Of a stretch of 64,000 nt of DNA, positions 53,494-62,669 are shown piece after piece (the first letter of the stretch is position 1; each line of letters starts with the position of its first letter). The position numbers and the translations under genes are program-made. Source of the DNA: Bacteroidota bacterium (GTDB lineage Bacteria > Bacteroidota > Bacteroidia > Cytophagales > Cytophagaceae). The notes below the pieces were generated by a model, which had not been told where the DNA came from, ran no database searches, and saw only the letters and a list, made by a program, of their open reading frames with translations. The stretch spans positions 186,001-250,000 of the forward strand of contig JAEYZG010000018.1 in the NCBI GenBank assembly GCA_023428135.1. Direction: 5' to 3'.

Positions 53494-56046
53494 ATGAAAA
53501 ACATGAAAAAATTTATATTGACTTTGGTGTTCATTGTTAATACACTTCTATGTTACAGTGGATCTATATATTTACTCGATCAAACAAATCACAGCGGTAT
53601 CAGTGTGGAGGTGTGGAGATATGACGGCACACTGGTTGATACTTCAACAACTAATACTTTTGGCTTTTTTACTTTCAGGTATTCAGAAACCGATAGGTAT
53701 TATAAATTAATAGCAAAAAAATCAGGGTATGTATCTGTTGTGGTAGACTCTGTGCGTACATCTAACAGTTCCTGGCATTCTGCTGAAGGTCCTTTACGGA
53801 CAATAGATTTTCTTTATTTAAGAGAACCGGTTATGCCTCCGACAAGTGGCGTAGTTGTATTAAGAAATTATCTTAACGAAGACCTTACTGATACTTCTGT
53901 ATTGTACCTTGTTGAAAACAATTGCAGAATAGCAAAAGATATAAAAGTGAGTCCGGGGGTGAAGCTTTGCTTCGCCCCAGATGCATCATTTTATATAGAG
54001 AATAAATTCAAATTGCTATTTAATGGAACCAACACTGATTCAATTAAATTTTTGTCTTATCCACTCTATAGTGCAAATGGGGAAAGCAAAGTGAAGCTTT
54101 CAGGAAACTCATCCGTTGAGTTTTTATATTGCAGTTTCAATAAATTTATTAATGTGCAATTAATGTCTCAGGAAGCCAGAGCTTCTTTTAAGAATAATAA
54201 AATTCAAGGTATAGATATTTTTTGTGATGGCAAATCTGAACTAAGTAATAATCAAATAGGTAATTTAAAGATCAATCAGTCCAGGGATTATGGTTATGAT
54301 TTTATTACACCGGATATTAAAATTGAAAACAACAGAATTGAATCATTGTCTTCCAGACTGATTAAAGGGGCGACCCTAATTATGGGTAATAATATTTCAG
54401 GGTACATTAACATTGATACTGTTCTTTACAGATTAAGAGTTGAAGATAATATTTTAAATGATTGTGTATTTGGTTTTATAGATGGCATTGATTTTACTTG
54501 TAACAGGGTACATGGTTCATTTAATTTGTTTAGTACTTCAAGGATAAGCGATATGTTAAACGATGTTTTTATTTCTGCTAATGCTTTTGTAGCAAAGGCA
54601 GGAACATCTAATGGTGATATCATTATTCAAAATGATCTGGCTGGTATTGAGATTAAAAATAATTTTTTCTCTCTTAAACGTGGCAGATTAAAAATAAGAC
54701 CTGGAGATTATCAATGGTCGGCTACAAGAGGTGCATTATTTGAAAGCAATACTGTTATAGGAGATGTCGTGTTTCTGAATGACGAATCAAATATATCTCG
54801 AAATATTGCTGTATTCAGGAATGTGTTCGGAGGTGATGTTATGACAGGAGAATTGTTTCTTGAGCACAATGATAATCTTTATAAGAGAGATGTCTTGTGT
54901 TTTTGCAATGCATCTGCTGAATTTACCAATGTTTTGGGTTATAAAACTGATAGTTATAATAATATTTATAGTGAATCCATTTCTTTTATCAATGATACTC
55001 TACCTTTTTTGAAGGAGTCTGTTGAAGGGTATGAACGACGTCTTGGTGTAAAGTTGGAAAGCTCTTGTTTAAATAAGTATTATAAGAATGCTATGATTTT
55101 TTATGATAATCATAGTATCTCCGGAAAAATTTCTTCCGAATCGTCAGACTTTACTCTAGCCTATGTAGCCGCTATCAATAAAAAGGACGGAAAGACTTCA
55201 ATCCAAAAAACAAACAGTGATGGAACATATTATATTAAGGGATTAAAGAAAGGAGAGTATTTACTTTATGCAATACCTCGTGACACTGGATACTTTGTAA
55301 ATGATAAGTATGTGACGACAACCATTCAAAATGATTATTTTCCAACATATTTTTTAAATAAGTTGGATTCCAAAATGGCCAATAAACTAATTTTAACTGG
55401 AGAGATCACAGAAGCCAATATATCTCTGATCAAAAACACACAAAGCAATAATACAAATGATGTTGTCATAGGAACGATCTTATATAAAGACACGACATTC
55501 AGTGATGCTGGTACAGATTGGATGGGCTCTTCAATAGGTGATCCTTTCTTTTCTCCTGATACCAAACGCTATGCTTGTCAGAACCTTATACTTTATGCAG
55601 TAGATGAAAGCGGTATGATTGTTGACTGGGCTAAAACAAATAGTGGTGGAGGGTTTATGTTTGCAAATCTTCCTGCCGGGAAATTTAAAATAAGAGCACA
55701 ACGATTTGAATTTCATCTTGAAAACGAAGAGTCTTTTATTGTAGAGCCTGGTATAACTAAAGTTGTAGGTTATCTTGTAAAGGATGATGTTAATCCAGCT
55801 ACATCTATTTTTACAGTAACAAATGTCAGAACAAATGATGTTGTCCCAAATCCTTTTCAGGAGAGGTTTATTTTGAGTGGTATGGTTAATGATGAAGAGA
55901 TTAATGTTTATGATGTGATGGGTAAGCTTATGTACAATCAGATAACAAATGGTGAGGAATCCCTTTTAATTGATGGTTCTTCATGGCCTGCTGGTATGTA
56001 TATATTGAAATCCGGAGATAAAATAAATAAAATAATAAAAGAATAA
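53494..56046 (+). CDS. Large T9SS-exported beta-helix-like protein
   Basis: 850-residue exported protein. It has a signal peptide (MKNMKKFILTLVFIVNTLLC; an alternative ATG is nine bases later), then an early carboxypeptidase-regulatory-like (CNA-B/SdrD-type) segment GTLVDTSTTNTFGFFTFRYS. A long region with N- and I-rich repeats (FKNNKIQGIDI, LSNNQIGNLKI, IENNRIESL, MGNNISGYI) follows, which looks like a right-handed parallel beta-helix. A second regulatory-like module (TSIQKTNSDGTYYIKGLKKG) and a third (TNSGGGFMFANLPAGKF) come next. The type A T9SS domain is VVPNPFQERFILSG...GMYILKSGDKINKIIKE. No catalytic motif is recognised. Confidence 0.8.
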   Translation: MKNMKKFILTLVFIVNTLLCYSGSIYLLDQTNHSGISVEVWRYDGTLVDTSTTNTFGFFTFRYSETDRYYKLIAKKSGYVSVVVDSVRTSNSSWHSAEGPLRTIDFLYLREPVMPPTSGVVVLRNYLNEDLTDTSVLYLVENNCRIAKDIKVSPGVKLCFAPDASFYIENKFKLLFNGTNTDSIKFLSYPLYSANGESKVKLSGNSSVEFLYCSFNKFINVQLMSQEARASFKNNKIQGIDIFCDGKSELSNNQIGNLKINQSRDYGYDFITPDIKIENNRIESLSSRLIKGATLIMGNNISGYINIDTVLYRLRVEDNILNDCVFGFIDGIDFTCNRVHGSFNLFSTSRISDMLNDVFISANAFVAKAGTSNGDIIIQNDLAGIEIKNNFFSLKRGRLKIRPGDYQWSATRGALFESNTVIGDVVFLNDESNISRNIAVFRNVFGGDVMTGELFLEHNDNLYKRDVLCFCNASAEFTNVLGYKTDSYNNIYSESISFINDTLPFLKESVEGYERRLGVKLESSCLNKYYKNAMIFYDNHSISGKISSESSDFTLAYVAAINKKDGKTSIQKTNSDGTYYIKGLKKGEYLLYAIPRDTGYFVNDKYVTTTIQNDYFPTYFLNKLDSKMANKLILTGEITEANISLIKNTQSNNTNDVVIGTILYKDTTFSDAGTDWMGSSIGDPFFSPDTKRYACQNLILYAVDESGMIVDWAKTNSGGGFMFANLPAGKFKIRAQRFEFHLENEESFIVEPGITKVVGYLVKDDVNPATSIFTVTNVRTNDVVPNPFQERFILSGMVNDEEINVYDVMGKLMYNQITNGEESLLIDGSSWPAGMYILKSGDKINKIIKE

Positions 56047-56078
56047 TATTTCGTGAATAAGGTGTCGAGCACAAATGA

Positions 56079-56115
56079 AAAGAGGCTGGTTCAATTAAGA
56101 ACCAGCCTCTTTCAA
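56079..56115. terminator. Bidirectional terminator
   Basis: AAAGAGGCTGGTT (56079-56091) is the exact complement of AACCAGCCTCTTT (56100-56112), loop 8 bases, A-rich and T-rich flanks. It separates the beta-helix gene from the convergent sulfatase gene. Confidence 0.85.
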
Positions 56116-56129
56116 CTTTTTATATTAAA

Positions 56130-58469
56130 CTATTCTCCGCTCTTTTCCTGAGCCTCTCTGTTATTCTGAGGATAGTTAATTGTGATGCTGTTTAGTTTTC
56201 CTGTAAATTTGAACGGAGATTTATATTTATCCGCTACAGGTGTTAGCTGATCTCTTCCGACATCAAGACCTTCATCATAAGCAAAGATATAAGCATGAGC
56301 AGGAGTGATGTCCTTTTCTGCTACTTTCTGATTATTGATATACAGGATTTCTTTACCTGCCGATTCTCCCGGGCTTTTTGGTTTTGTATAATTGAAATCA
56401 AACCGTAAAGAAACCTTTCCTGTTGGTATAGGTCTGTCTGAGACCAGGTAAGTTATATTAGAGTTGTGATTATGAGCCACCTGAAGTTTTCCATCTTTAA
56501 TAAAAAAACTAAAACCTCCAAACCTGCTTCCCACAGCAAGTAAAGCTCCTTCATTGGTATTTCCTGTAATCTCTACATCGGCAGTAATACTGAACGGTCT
56601 TGATGTCAATGAAGGTCCTGAAGCTCCGAAAATCTGAGCCACTCCCGGATACAGAACAACTTTAGATTGTCCTTCATAGGCGCTTTGTCCTGCACCAAAG
56701 CTACCGGATAAACCATCCTTTAAAGGATACACGTTGTATTTCCTTGCTTCTGCGTCGAATATATCCTGAAGCTCCTTAAGTTTTTCAGGATTTTTGACAG
56801 CAAGATCAAAACGTTCGTTATAGTCTTCGTTCAGGTTGTAAAGCTCCCATTTATCCTTATCAAAAGGAGTTCCGGCTTTATGTATAGTTCCTGCTTTCCA
56901 TCCGTCTTTGTATATGGATCTGGTACCTGATATTTCATAATACTGAACCGTATGTCTGCTCGGTGCATTAGGATTGCTTACAGTATAGCCCAGACTGATA
57001 CCTTCAACAGGTTCCTGTACATATCCATTAATAACCGATGGCACTTTAGCTCCCGCAAGTTCAACTGTTGTTGGCCATATGCTGTTCACATGCGTGTACT
57101 GATCCCGTATTCCACCTTTTTTTTTAATGCCATTAGGGTAAAAGATGATCAAGGGGTTTCTGGTTCCTCCTTCAGAATTCGCATCCTGCTTCCAATATCT
57201 GAATGGGGTATTGGTTGCCTGAGCCCATCCTAAAGGATAATTAGGACTTGAATACTCCGTACCGATTTTATCATAACTCTTTAAAAGATTCTTGATTCTT
57301 TCATCATACTTCGGACCACTATTATCTTTAATGCCTTCAAAATACTCACCAAGGCCATTTATAACACCACCGAAGGTTCCTTCTTTGCTTGCACCGTTAT
57401 CACCTACAACAAGGACAATCAAAGTATTATCCAATTGGTCTAGCTTTTTCAGATGTTGCACAATTCTTCCGATTTCGTAATCAGTCTGAGAAATAAAGCC
57501 TGCATATACTTCGAAAAATCTCGTGAATAACTTTTTCTCATCAGTTGATAGGGTATTCCATTCTTTTATACCGGGATTATGTAGAGGCAATACCACATTC
57601 TGAGGAACAATACCTAATTTCTTTTGATTAGCTAGCACCTGCTCACGATAGTAGTCCCAGCCCTGATCAAACTTACCTTTGTATTTATCTATCCAGGCCT
57701 TTTCTACCTGATGCGGAGCATGTCCGGCACCTGTTGCAAAATATAGGAAGAATGGCTTATCAGGTGATGTAGATTTCTGATCGGTAATGTATTTGATTGC
57801 TTTATCAGCAAGTAAAGTATTAAGATGAGTTCCATTGTCGGTTTCAACCGGAGTAGTTCCTTCTACAAGCTGAGGATGGAATTGGTCCGTCTCTCCATAA
57901 AGGAAACCATAGTATTTATCAAATCCTCTGCCTGTGGGCCAACGGTTAAACGGGCCCGCCTGAGTGGCTTCATTGACAGGTGTAATATGCCATTTACCAA
58001 GTGCATAGGTATTATAACCGTTCTCACGTAAAACTTCTGCAATGGTAGCTTTTTCAAAGGGGATTCTTGCATCATAACCGGGATAGTTAATAGCTGTTTC
58101 CGGAAATAGGCCCATGTGTGCAGAGTGGTGATTGCGTCCTGTAATCAGAGTTGCACGGGTAGGAGAGCAGATAGCGGTGGTGTGAAAGTTTGTATATTTA
58201 AGACCGTTGTTGGCAAGACTGTCAAATGTTGGTGTTTGGATTAGTCCTCCGAATGATGAGATGGCTCCGAAACCAACATCATCCAGTAATATCCAGACAA
58301 CATTTGGTGCGCCTTTGGCAGATTTCACTACAGGTTCAGCTTTATAAGGCTGAGATTCCGGAAGTGTTTTACCTATCTTGCCATTCCAATGCTGTGTGGG
58401 ATCGTATTGTGCATGCAATCCTTGTGAAAAAAGCCCAAGCAAGGCTGAAAAGAATATAGATTTATTCAT
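56130..58469 (-). CDS. Secreted arylsulfatase
   Basis: Type I sulfatase that hydrolyses sulfate esters. It has a signal peptide (ending SQGLHA). The catalytic motif CSPTRATLITGR at residues 101-112 holds C101, which would be converted to formylglycine, and the DD pair is in WILLDDVGFG (~59-68). Further sulfatase residues (HWNGKIGK, KWHITP, VVGDNGASKEG) are present. The C-terminal ~180 residues (~600-779) form a beta-rich extension with FSITADVEITGN and GKVSLRFDF, possibly a carbohydrate-binding or jelly-roll module. Its promoter at 58622-58652 is perfect consensus, leaving a ~145-base leader with a small hairpin (58523-58545). No anaerobic maturase gene is in the window. Confidence 0.93.
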   Translation of the reverse strand: MNKSIFFSALLGLFSQGLHAQYDPTQHWNGKIGKTLPESQPYKAEPVVKSAKGAPNVVWILLDDVGFGAISSFGGLIQTPTFDSLANNGLKYTNFHTTAICSPTRATLITGRNHHSAHMGLFPETAINYPGYDARIPFEKATIAEVLRENGYNTYALGKWHITPVNEATQAGPFNRWPTGRGFDKYYGFLYGETDQFHPQLVEGTTPVETDNGTHLNTLLADKAIKYITDQKSTSPDKPFFLYFATGAGHAPHQVEKAWIDKYKGKFDQGWDYYREQVLANQKKLGIVPQNVVLPLHNPGIKEWNTLSTDEKKLFTRFFEVYAGFISQTDYEIGRIVQHLKKLDQLDNTLIVLVVGDNGASKEGTFGGVINGLGEYFEGIKDNSGPKYDERIKNLLKSYDKIGTEYSSPNYPLGWAQATNTPFRYWKQDANSEGGTRNPLIIFYPNGIKKKGGIRDQYTHVNSIWPTTVELAGAKVPSVINGYVQEPVEGISLGYTVSNPNAPSRHTVQYYEISGTRSIYKDGWKAGTIHKAGTPFDKDKWELYNLNEDYNERFDLAVKNPEKLKELQDIFDAEARKYNVYPLKDGLSGSFGAGQSAYEGQSKVVLYPGVAQIFGASGPSLTSRPFSITADVEITGNTNEGALLAVGSRFGGFSFFIKDGKLQVAHNHNSNITYLVSDRPIPTGKVSLRFDFNYTKPKSPGESAGKEILYINNQKVAEKDITPAHAYIFAYDEGLDVGRDQLTPVADKYKSPFKFTGKLNSITINYPQNNREAQEKSGE

Positions 58470-58522
58470 TAATGTAAAATTGTTTTTAAAGGGTTAATAA
58501 AACTGGTAAAAGAAAATCTGAT

Positions 58523-58545
58523 TCACTTTGGTGGTTGGAAAGTGA
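58523..58545 (-). other. Leader hairpin upstream of the sulfatase gene
   Basis: TCACTTT (58523-58529) and AAAGTGA (58539-58545) form a 7-bp stem in the predicted 5' leader of the sulfatase transcript. I do not recognise a riboswitch class. Confidence 0.3.
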
Positions 58546-58621
58546 GGAGTATTATGCAATTCTCATTCAGCAAGCAGGTGGTTGACTGCTGGTTAGAATA
58601 AAATTTTTAATTGGTGGCAAA

Positions 58622-58652
58622 CAAAAATAGATCGTATTCAACTATTTACAAA
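58622..58652 (-). promoter_or_regulatory. Consensus promoter for the arylsulfatase gene
   Basis: Minus strand reads TTTG (complement of 58649-58652), exactly 19 bases, then TATTTTTG (complement of 58622-58629): a perfect match to the Bacteroidota TTTG-N19-TAnnTTTG promoter. Confidence 0.75.
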
Positions 58653-58686
58653 TATTCATCAAAAGAAATCGGGCAGCGTATCACTA

Positions 58687-58717
58687 ATTGTATAACGAAG
58701 TATATCCTATAAATTTG
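58687..58717 (+). promoter_or_regulatory. Consensus-like promoter for the serine hydrolase gene
   Basis: ATTG (58687-58690), 19 bases, TAAATTTG (58710-58717): one mismatch in the -33 element. It is divergent from, and 34 bases away from, the sulfatase promoter, so a regulator binding between them could act on both genes. Confidence 0.7.
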
Positions 58718-58772
58718 GTTCTGCGTTTTTTTATAAATTCCGGATTGATTAACTTCAATAAATTGATTTTGT

Positions 58773-59786
58773 ATGAAACAGCTTTTAATAATTCTTCTTT
58801 CAGTCTTTACGATCTCCTGCCAAAGTCAGAATAAATTAAAGCTTGAAGAACTGGAGACTATTCCAGGGTTGTATTCAACCGTTGTTCTTCAGAATGATAC
58901 GGTAGCATTCAGAAAATTTTATAACGGAAAGGATGACGATACCTATTTTCATATTCATTCCGAAACGAAAAGCATCATGGCCTTGCTTATAGGTATTGCT
59001 ATTGATAAGGGTTATGTAAAAAGTGTAGACCAGTTTATATCAGATTTTTATCCTGTAATTCTGGACGATACCTCTAAACTGAAAAAGCAAATAACGATCA
59101 GGCATCTTCTTAATCAGACCTCCGGACTTGCGGCTATTGAATGGCCTAACTCAATGTGTGACCAATGGCTCAATAGTCCGAATCCATCATTGTTTCTATT
59201 GTCATTGCCGATGGATGCTGTTCCTGGAAGCAAATATTCTTACAGTACGCCTGCTTCACACTTGCTTTCCGGGATTATTACAAAGGCCAGCGGTATGGAA
59301 ACTGCTGACTTTGCTGATAAATATTTACTCAATCCTTTAGGGATTACAGATCATAAATGGGTTAAACTGCGTGATGGTTTTTATGATGGAGGAGGAACTG
59401 CTGTTCAGTTCAAGACTGATGACATGCTTAAGGTCGCCAGGCTTATCCTGAATAAAGGAACGCACAAAGGTAAGGTTTTGATCTCACAGAAGTATTTAGA
59501 GCAGCTTTTTCCAAAAGAAAAAAAAATACAACCTTCATGGGGACTGAAAAACTCCTATTATAATTTTTGCTGGTACACAGCAGACTATGAGGGATATGAA
59601 GTCCGATATGCAATTGGTTACGGAGGGCAGTTTATCTTTATTATACCGGCTTTAAATACCGCTATAGCAGTGAATCATGATACGAGGGTATCTAACCCCA
59701 ACAGACAATCAGATGTATTTCTGGAGAAAAGTTTTCCGGTGATATTTAAGAAAGTGCTGGAGGCTGCAGGAGGAAGGGAAAAGTGA
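58773..59786 (+). CDS. Serine hydrolase of the beta-lactamase / class C penicillin-binding fold (lipoprotein)
   Basis: Predicted periplasmic or outer-membrane lipoprotein (lipobox VFTISC, C16). It carries the SxxK catalytic motif S63-E-T-K66 in HSETKSIMAL, and KYSYSTPASHLLSG, where the YxN motif reads Y-S-T (third position altered). GYGGQFI stands at the position of the third motif. These are typical of the broad serine hydrolase group (DUF/Est-like), which hydrolyse esters or amides; the altered second motif leaves the substrate uncertain. Length (337 residues) is normal. It has its own promoter, divergent from the sulfatase gene. Confidence 0.88.
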   Translation: MKQLLIILLSVFTISCQSQNKLKLEELETIPGLYSTVVLQNDTVAFRKFYNGKDDDTYFHIHSETKSIMALLIGIAIDKGYVKSVDQFISDFYPVILDDTSKLKKQITIRHLLNQTSGLAAIEWPNSMCDQWLNSPNPSLFLLSLPMDAVPGSKYSYSTPASHLLSGIITKASGMETADFADKYLLNPLGITDHKWVKLRDGFYDGGGTAVQFKTDDMLKVARLILNKGTHKGKVLISQKYLEQLFPKEKKIQPSWGLKNSYYNFCWYTADYEGYEVRYAIGYGGQFIFIIPALNTAIAVNHDTRVSNPNRQSDVFLEKSFPVIFKKVLEAAGGREK

Positions 59787-59813
59787 AGGGAAATTGGTTA
59801 TTTTAAGCGAATC

Positions 59814-60665
59814 ATGTTGAAGAGAATTATAGGTTGTTTGTTGTTTATAATAATAGCTGGTTGTTCTGCAAAGAAGGACAAAGTTCTAAAGCCTGATCAA
59901 AGAAGTTTTTTGCTTGTAAATCTTAATCAGGAATTTCCTGTAATTAATTTTTCTTTAACTTTTCGTAATAATGATACTCTAGGGCTAAGATGTATCAAGT
60001 GTGAACATTATCCTTTTAGAAAGAAAATTAAAGATATTTCTTCGGAAATAAAAAGAATCTATATTAACTCAATATATGTGAGAGGGGAGAATAAAAATAT
60101 CACCTTTCGATCCTTAGGAATGGGTGCTTCATATTCTTTCGATTATGATAGTGATTGTAGAAGGCTGAGAGGAAATATTGCCTCCTGTGGAGATTGGAAT
60201 ATTTCTTACAATTATAAGGGTAGTTCTGATAAAATTTACCAATACTCAATTGTTGATGATACTAAACCGGATACAACAATATTCTATCTTGATTCACTTG
60301 GAAGAGTTGCTGCGGCAGAAGGACAAGAGTATGGAGATTTATACAAAAGCTTCTTTACCAAAAAAGTGTTTTATTCAGGATCGGGTTCTATACCTGATTC
60401 CATTATCAGCTATTTCAAAAGAGGAAAGAAAATAAGCGAAAAAAGAAAGGAGATCTTTTATTTTACTGATAATAAGGTTGACTCAATGAGGTTAGAGTCG
60501 GAGAATTATTTATATTTATCGGGCCTGATAGCATTTGTTAATCGTTTCGATGACCAGGAAATGTTAGTGAGCAGATCAATCTTGTGGTCTGCGGGACGAT
60601 CGGAAACATTTGCAGTTGAGAAAATCTCTAGAAATAACGGAGATACAATCGGGGTATATTATTGA
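59814..60665 (+). CDS. Lipoprotein, unknown function (3' end possibly frameshifted)
   Basis: Lipoprotein signal MLKRIIGCLLFIIIAGC with the lipobox cysteine at 17. The mature part is a 265-residue beta-rich domain with N, D and Y-rich strands, similar in style to Bacteroidota repeat lipoproteins. The frame stops at 60665 (GDTIGVYY), but an adjacent frame continues KIDYSSKLEPLVTNSYTYSN through GENEVVKGQWIF to a stop at 60818, reading as a natural C-terminal end (IRNFIERVLS). The original protein may therefore have been about 50 residues longer and lost its end by a frameshift near 60640-60665. No family recognised. Confidence 0.65.
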   Translation: MLKRIIGCLLFIIIAGCSAKKDKVLKPDQRSFLLVNLNQEFPVINFSLTFRNNDTLGLRCIKCEHYPFRKKIKDISSEIKRIYINSIYVRGENKNITFRSLGMGASYSFDYDSDCRRLRGNIASCGDWNISYNYKGSSDKIYQYSIVDDTKPDTTIFYLDSLGRVAAAEGQEYGDLYKSFFTKKVFYSGSGSIPDSIISYFKRGKKISEKRKEIFYFTDNKVDSMRLESENYLYLSGLIAFVNRFDDQEMLVSRSILWSAGRSETFAVEKISRNNGDTIGVYY

Positions 60666-60879
60666 AGATTGATTACTCTTCCAAACTTGAGCCATTAGTA
60701 ACTAATTCTTATACATATTCTAATTATACACTTGAAGGAGAAAATGAAGTAGTAAAAGGACAATGGATTTTTATTATAAGTAAAGTGATAAGGAACTTTA
60801 TCGAAAGAGTTTTATCCTAATATAATAAAAGTAAAAATAATTCGCTATAAGTTAATTTACTAAGATAAAACACGATAAT

Positions 60880-61191
60880 ATGGAATTAAATATCGGTGGG
60901 GTAATAATAAGTAATAAGATATTTCAAGAAAGGGAGAGTCCAGCTTGGATGTATAGAGAAATACCTTTAGAAGATGGTGACAGTGGATGGAGAATATTTT
61001 CAGGTAATGAATCAGATGAATATTTAAAAGATCCATCAAGTTTCAAGGTCGTTTCATCAGATTTTATCATATCAATAGATGATGATATTAAAGTTAACTT
61101 ATTAGCTCCTGTTGGATCTTCATTTGAAAGGAATTTATCAAACATGAAATGGGCTCCAGTTAAAATTGCTGGAGAAGATTATGAACCCTAA
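60880..61191 (+). CDS. DUF2185 (Imm33-like) protein
   Basis: A 103-residue cytoplasmic protein of the DUF2185 family: GGVIISNKIF, then WMYREIPLEDGDSGWRIFSG with the signature DSGWRxFSG, DEYL, and SSFERN near the C-terminus. Family members occur as immunity proteins in polymorphic toxin systems (Imm33-like) and as stand-alone genes. No toxin gene is identifiable beside it here. A terminator follows at 61289-61316. Confidence 0.85.
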   Translation: MELNIGGVIISNKIFQERESPAWMYREIPLEDGDSGWRIFSGNESDEYLKDPSSFKVVSSDFIISIDDDIKVNLLAPVGSSFERNLSNMKWAPVKIAGEDYEP

Positions 61192-61288
61192 CGGTCCTCT
61201 TTTGAAGGTTGAAGTCAAACAGACATCAAACTGGTAAGAAGATGAGAAATCAAACCTATCCTAGTTCACCTTAAAGAAAAAATAAAGA

Positions 61289-61316
61289 CCCGAAGGTTAG
61301 GTTCTTCGGGCCTTTT
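61289..61316. terminator. Rho-independent terminator
   Basis: CCCGAAG (61289-61295) pairs with CTTCGGG (61304-61310), followed by CC and five T. It lies between the DUF2185 gene and the convergent catalase gene. Confidence 0.7.
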
Positions 61317-61344
61317 TGATTAGAAACATTAAACTCATTTTTTC

Positions 61345-62247
61345 CTAAACCGGTACCCCCATTTTCTTAGCAATATCTTTAAATAAATCCTCGTCTATAC
61401 CATCCGCGCCTGGTGCACTTAGTTGAGGTTCTTCCTCCAGATCCGGAACTGGCCCGCCTTCCGGTGCTCCAAATACTACTTCTAATGGTTTTCCATCTTC
61501 AGGATGTGGACCGTTAAAAATCACTCCGGCTTTTTGATAGTCGTCCTTACTAAAGGTATATAACTTTAAATGCAGGTTATTTTTCTCAAACTTAACAGCT
61601 TCCGGAAATGCCTTATTGCTAAGCTCCGGAACGGGAACAAGCTTGGTCACTTCTACACCTGTTAAATATTCTAATGCCCTGGCATATGCTACAACATGCA
61701 CACCACCGCGTACGAGCAGATAACCTACCATTTCCCTGGCTGTCGGATCACTTACCATTTCATAAGCCCTCATTTTATTGGCCCTTGCTCCACACTCAAG
61801 GAAAAAATTGTGTAGCAAATCAAGTTTCAGGTTACCACTGCTGAATACATTCGATCCTGACCAGAAATCGCCCATAGAATCCATTGGCAAAGCTGTCTGT
61901 CCGCTGGCAATAAAATGTCTAGTATTTCTTGAATTAGTTCCGACCTGCAGGGGAGCAATTACCGGATCTAAGCCTCGTTTGGTGGTTCCGGTAAGCAATA
62001 AGTTAATGGCATAGGAAACTACTTCAATATGTCCATATTCTTCTCCGGCTATGCTGCATATAAGATCGTAAAACGGTCTCAGCCTTTTTCTGCCACGGAA
62101 ATTAAAAGATTGGTAGGTGTAATTCATGAGAGTAGACATCTCTCCAAATTTTCCTCCCAGAAGCTCTTGTATTGCAGCAGCATCGTTGGGAGAAGGATTA
62201 TTGGGAGTAGGCAACTCGATCGGAAGTCTGTCCATTTTTAGGATCAT
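61345..62247 (-). CDS. Manganese catalase
   Basis: Non-haem dimanganese catalase that disproportionates hydrogen peroxide. The four-helix-bundle ligand motifs are present: E36 in GKFGEMSTLMNY, E70-Y-G-H73 in AGEEYGHIEVV, a glutamate in FFLECGARANK, and H in GVHVVAYARALE. The C-terminal acidic tail (EEEPQLSAPGADGID) is typical. Length is 300 residues; M1 or M5 could be the start. It has a good -7 promoter element at 62273-62280 (minus strand), giving a leader of about 20 bases. It is cytoplasmic and likely peroxide-protective. Confidence 0.93.
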   Translation of the reverse strand: MILKMDRLPIELPTPNNPSPNDAAAIQELLGGKFGEMSTLMNYTYQSFNFRGRKRLRPFYDLICSIAGEEYGHIEVVSYAINLLLTGTTKRGLDPVIAPLQVGTNSRNTRHFIASGQTALPMDSMGDFWSGSNVFSSGNLKLDLLHNFFLECGARANKMRAYEMVSDPTAREMVGYLLVRGGVHVVAYARALEYLTGVEVTKLVPVPELSNKAFPEAVKFEKNNLHLKLYTFSKDDYQKAGVIFNGPHPEDGKPLEVVFGAPEGGPVPDLEEEPQLSAPGADGIDEDLFKDIAKKMGVPV

Positions 62248-62272
62248 AATTCATAGGGGTTAAGTGAAACAT

Positions 62273-62280
62273 CAAAAGTA
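62273..62280 (-). promoter_or_regulatory. -7 element TACTTTTG for the manganese catalase gene
   Basis: The minus strand of 62273-62280 reads TACTTTTG, matching TAnnTTTG, 26 bases before the start codon. The -33 region is weaker (TTTA, 22 bases away). Confidence 0.5.
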
Positions 62281-62367
62281 AACCGGAAGTCTACGTTTAG
62301 GTTTAAATGGAAAAAGTAAGGGTAAGGGGGGATGGTTACGGTCGATAGACCGTGACTACTTAATTCA

Positions 62368-62400
62368 ACTGATGCCTTCGCTTGAAGCGAAGGCATCAGT
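62368..62400. repeat. 33-base perfect palindrome, copy 1
   Basis: Two 16-base arms (ACTGATGCCTTCGCTT and its exact complement) around a single G. The same 33 bases recur at 62637-62669, and both copies are followed by CGAT. Shorter relatives (CAAGCGTCTTCGCTTG) lie near 22722-22775. Confidence 0.8.
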
Positions 62401-62636
62401 CGATAAGAGGATTTACCGTGACCGATTTTTATTTTTCACCCCTGAAGGGATTGAAAGTATATGGCAATGCCAAGTACATGATGCAACCACGATGGGGTTG
62501 TATGCTATTGACTGGTTATTATCTATAAACATCTGATCACTTTGGGGTATAAGATTTCTTCAGAAAGGAAGGAGAGAAGTAATACTTTTTTTAGGGGAGT
62601 GATTCTGGTAGAGTGGATAGTAACAGGGGGAGTTTA

Positions 62637-62669
62637 ACTGATGCCTTCGCTTGAAGCGAAGGCATCAGT
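62637..62669. repeat. 33-base perfect palindrome, copy 2
   Basis: Identical to 62368-62400. It is upstream of the 3' end of the ricin-domain gene on its other strand and could act as a terminator for it, although no T-run follows on the minus strand. Confidence 0.75.

Noticed and set aside
62368..62669. CRISPR array
   Set aside because: Only two palindromic repeats with a 236-base gap, no regular spacers and no cas genes.
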